From Alphaproteobacteria bacterium (GTDB taxonomy: Bacteria; Pseudomonadota; Alphaproteobacteria; Rhizobiales; Rhizobiaceae): a stretch of 52,011 bases of DNA. Made by a program: the position numbers and the translations under genes. The notes beneath the pieces are model-generated. The model made no database searches. It was not told the DNA's origin and saw nothing but the letters and a program-made list of their open reading frames with translations. Below are positions 50,448-52,011 of this stretch, piece by piece (within the stretch, counting starts at the first letter, position 1; each line of letters opens with the position of its first letter). Where the stretch lies: the NCBI GenBank assembly GCA_018829385.1, contig JAHJUC010000574.1, positions 1 through 52,011 of the forward strand. The letters run 5' to 3'.

Positions 50448-51240
50448 AGACGGGGCCGCGCGTTCCGCGTTCCGGCCGATAGGACAATAGCTGCTTGGAA
50501 ATTCGGTCGGCTGCGGCCACGACGAGCTCGGCGAGTTCCGCTTTCTGCGCGTCGGAGGTTATCTCGAGGCGGCGCACATAGCTCAGACTGGCCGAGACGG
50601 CGGACTTGTCGTGAAAGATCGGCGCCGAGATCCCGACAACAGTGGGGTTTATCTCGCTGCCAATGCAGTATCCCTGCTTGCGGAGACGTTGCATCGAGGT
50701 GCGGAAATCCTCCCATGTCTCGCCAAGATGCGCACAGGCGATATCTTCGGCATTGGCAATGTAGAAATTCTTCATCTGATAGGGAGGCAAATGGGCCAGG
50801 ATGATCCGGGAAGGCGCCCCGTAGACCAGCGGAAACACCCGGCCCCGCTGCATGGTCAGAAAAATGTCGAGATCGCACTTTTCGACATAGACCGACAGCA
50901 CCTGATCTCCATAGAGGCTCGAGATGCTCTTGGAGCCGATGAGGGGCGATTTTTCCTCTTCGAGCATCGGCAGGGCGATCTGCAGCAACGGATCCGACCG
51001 CTGGATCTGGCGATCTAGCTGGATGATGCGGGGGCCGAGCACATAACTGCTTCCCGCTCCCGTCGCCAGCAGTCCGGCATCGTATAGCACCTTGACGTAC
51101 CGATACGTGGTGGCCCGCGTTGCATCCAGTTCCTTCATCAGCATCTCGACCGTCCAAGCCGGAAAATCTTCCGTGAAAAGATCAAGAACCTTCAGCGCCT
51201 TGTCGGCGCTGCTTTGCTTGTGCTCCGGTTTCCTTGCCAT
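50422..51240 (-). CDS. IclR-family transcriptional regulator
   Basis: A 272-residue IclR protein. Residues about 10-70 are the winged helix (ADKALKVLDLFTEDFPAWTVE, then LDATRATTYRYVKVLYDAGLL), and 80-255 the effector domain with SKSISSLYGDQVLSVYVEKC, GRVFPLVYGAPSRIILAHLP and the C-terminal SAPIFHDKSAVSASLSYV. IclR proteins control aromatic and acid catabolism and often repress their own gene. Being next to the aldolase pair, with motif E in its own upstream region, it is the natural reader of the AATCTC-type motifs A-E. ATG 51240 is preceded by AGGAGGAAA. Confidence 0.88.
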   Translation of the reverse strand: MARKPEHKQSSADKALKVLDLFTEDFPAWTVEMLMKELDATRATTYRYVKVLYDAGLLATGAGSSYVLGPRIIQLDRQIQRSDPLLQIALPMLEEEKSPLIGSKSISSLYGDQVLSVYVEKCDLDIFLTMQRGRVFPLVYGAPSRIILAHLPPYQMKNFYIANAEDIACAHLGETWEDFRTSMQRLRKQGYCIGSEINPTVVGISAPIFHDKSAVSASLSYVRRLEITSDAQKAELAELVVAAADRISKQLLSYRPERGTRGPVFTTPRMSV

Positions 51241-51300
51241 CGAGAGGTTTCCTCCTGGATCGTGGATTGCTGCGAAAGCCCGTCAACGACAATCCTCGGG

Positions 51301-51318
51301 AATCTCACTTATTGAGAT
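51301..51318. promoter_or_regulatory. candidate IclR operator E (palindromic AATCTCACTTATTGAGAT)
   Basis: ATCTCA (51302-51307) and TGAGAT (51313-51318) form a perfect 6-bp inverted repeat with 5-nt spacer, about 60 nt upstream of the IclR start. It is the most symmetric of the five related sites and fits autoregulation. The rest of 51241-51498 shows no gene. Confidence 0.55.
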
Positions 51319-51498
51319 CGACACCCTTTGGCAACTTCGGTGACTTGCTCCGTGCAGAAGGCCGGGGTGGGGGAATGTCCCGCTCGATGTTGAAAAGCGC
51401 GACGGGCGGCGGTGCGAATTGGATGATTATGCGGCCTCTGCCATCGGGTCAACCGGACGACCTGCAAGCCGACCTCGACGACTGGATCAGGAGCCACA

Positions 51499-51726
51499 CA
51501 GGGCAATCGCGTTTGCCTCACGGAGCGGCCAAGCCGTTGAGGATGCTCCGTAAGTAGTCGTCGCTCCAACCAGCTTTCTTGAGCTTGATGGAGAGCGAGC
51601 CTTTCGAAGTGTCCCGTCTGACGACGTCGAGCGCGCGGCGGCGCAAGACGGCAAGGCTGCCCGGGCCGTTGTCCTTCCGGTTGCGCGCGGCATCCTCTCT
51701 GAACGACAGGTCGAGTTGCCAGTGCA
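51499..51726 (-). pseudogene. ISAs1-family 3' fragment (transposase C-terminus)
   Basis: The terminal repeat CAGGGCAATCGCGTTTG (51499-51515) and the last 70 codons of an ISAs1 transposase (HWQLDLSFREDA, RRALDVVRR, GWSDDYLRSIL) are present. The match to the intact copy ends at 51726, where sequence changes abruptly. A few substitutions (DTSKGS for GTSKGS, NRKDNGPGS for SRKDNGPGN) show it is an older or different copy, not a direct duplicate. Confidence 0.85.
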
Positions 51727-51750
51727 CGTCCGTCATCCTGCGTCACGCAG

Positions 51751-51768
51751 ATATCTTTATTAAGATAT
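51751..51768. terminator. AT-rich stem-loop with T tail
   Basis: ATATCTT (51751-51757) and AAGATAT (51762-51768) form a perfect 7-bp stem with TATT loop, followed by TTTT on the + strand. It lies in a short AT-rich stretch (51727-51870) without genes, between two IS remnants. It could be a terminator or the end of another IS. Confidence 0.45.
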
Positions 51769-51870
51769 TTTAGCCTATCATAAGAAGAACAAATTGAGCT
51801 GGATCTTTGCAATTGGTGCTCGACAAATCCAGGAAACGACTTCTGATGGCAGTTACATTGCGCCTGATGC

Positions 51871-52011
51871 TAGGGACTGTTGACGTTCACCTTATGTGAA
51901 TGAGCGTTGCGGCGATTGAGATGAAGGCTTTGAAACTCTGGTCGGTTTTGCAAGAGCGCATTGCTACCCCTCTGTTTTCTTTCAGTTTGCCAAAGTAATT
52001 TTCGATCAAGT
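51871..52011. repeat. 141-bp terminal inverted repeat, right copy (IS5-family end)
   Basis: This is the exact reverse complement of bases 1-141. Divergence from the left copy starts at 51870. The IS terminus AGGGACTG faces the inside of the window. Confidence 0.95.
51887..52009 (-). pseudogene. IS5-family transposase, C-terminal fragment (right copy)
   Basis: The - strand frame is identical to that at 3-125 and ends at TGA (51889-51887). The rest of the transposase would lie beyond the right edge. Inverted orientation relative to the left copy gives a composite-transposon-like arrangement. Confidence 0.85.

Noticed and set aside
1-52011. CRISPR arrays, tRNA, rRNA genes, replication or toxin-antitoxin modules
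   Set aside because: I saw no regularly spaced repeats, no tRNA-like cloverleaf or rRNA sequence, and no Rep/Par or toxin-antitoxin proteins.

Overview
The window looks like a complete assembled contig from an alphaproteobacterium, most likely a Rhodobacterales (Rhodobacteraceae/Roseobacteraceae) relative. This rests on high GC, a phage lysis-type module of a kind I associate with that order, IS families common there, and a dense load of CoA-dependent catabolic genes with ABC and TRAP uptake systems. No housekeeping, rRNA or tRNA genes were seen. Both ends carry the same 141-bp sequence in inverted orientation: the 3' end of an IS5-family transposase gene plus the IS terminus. The whole 52 kb is therefore an accessory (plasmid or genomic-island) segment bounded by two inverted copies of one IS, cut where the assembler met the repeat.

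Layout. 0.1-2.2 kb: remnant of a prophage lysis/tail region (lectin-like structural pseudogene, small membrane protein, M15 endolysin-type peptidase). 2.1-3.6 kb: doubly frameshifted DDE transposase. 4.0-16.3 kb: catabolic cluster I on the + strand, made of a short coupled leader ORF, a branched-chain-amino-acid-type ABC transporter with a long acyl-CoA synthetase embedded in it, an SDR, a CaiB-type CoA transferase (opposite strand), a crotonase, a thiolase and an acyl-CoA dehydrogenase. 16.3-18.4 kb: mosaic of IS6, IS66, IS21 and IS256 fragments. 18.5-37.3 kb: catabolic cluster II, all on the - strand. It contains an acyl-CoA dehydrogenase, a second ABC transporter, an SDR, an acyl-CoA ligase, a crotonase, a BadH-like dehydrogenase, a fused class I CoA transferase, a MenB/BadI-type ring hydrolase, an SDR, a TetR regulator, a thioesterase, a PimF/FadB-like bifunctional enzyme, a PcaF-like thiolase and glutaryl-CoA dehydrogenase. 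37.6-51.2 kb: cluster III, made of a nitroreductase, a TRAP transporter, a decayed flavoprotein, an intact ISAs1 element, acyl-CoA dehydrogenase, MaoC hydratase, CaiB transferase, an unassigned membrane transporter, a thiolase-like protein lacking the nucleophilic Cys paired with a DUF35 protein, and an IclR regulator.

How the genes may work together. Cluster II can be read as a near-complete route from an alicyclic carboxylate to crotonyl-CoA: uptake, CoA ligation, ring dehydrogenation, hydration, oxidation (BadH-like), ring opening (MenB/BadI-like), one beta-oxidation turn (bifunctional enzyme plus thiolase), then glutaryl-CoA dehydrogenase. Cluster III reads as CoA transfer, dehydrogenation, hydration and then retro-aldol rather than thiolytic cleavage, because the thiolase-like/DUF35 pair resembles the Ltp2/ChsH2 aldolases of steroid side-chain degradation. 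Cluster I is another CoA-dependent acid pathway with its own importer.

Three regulatory signatures are visible. A FadR-like TGAATGA-N4-TCATTCA operator lies in front of two cluster II transcription units. A shared AATCTC-type motif lies in front of up to five cluster III units, including the IclR gene. A perfect CTAACATATGTTAG palindrome lies ahead of cluster I. Substrates are inferred from gene content and none is proven.
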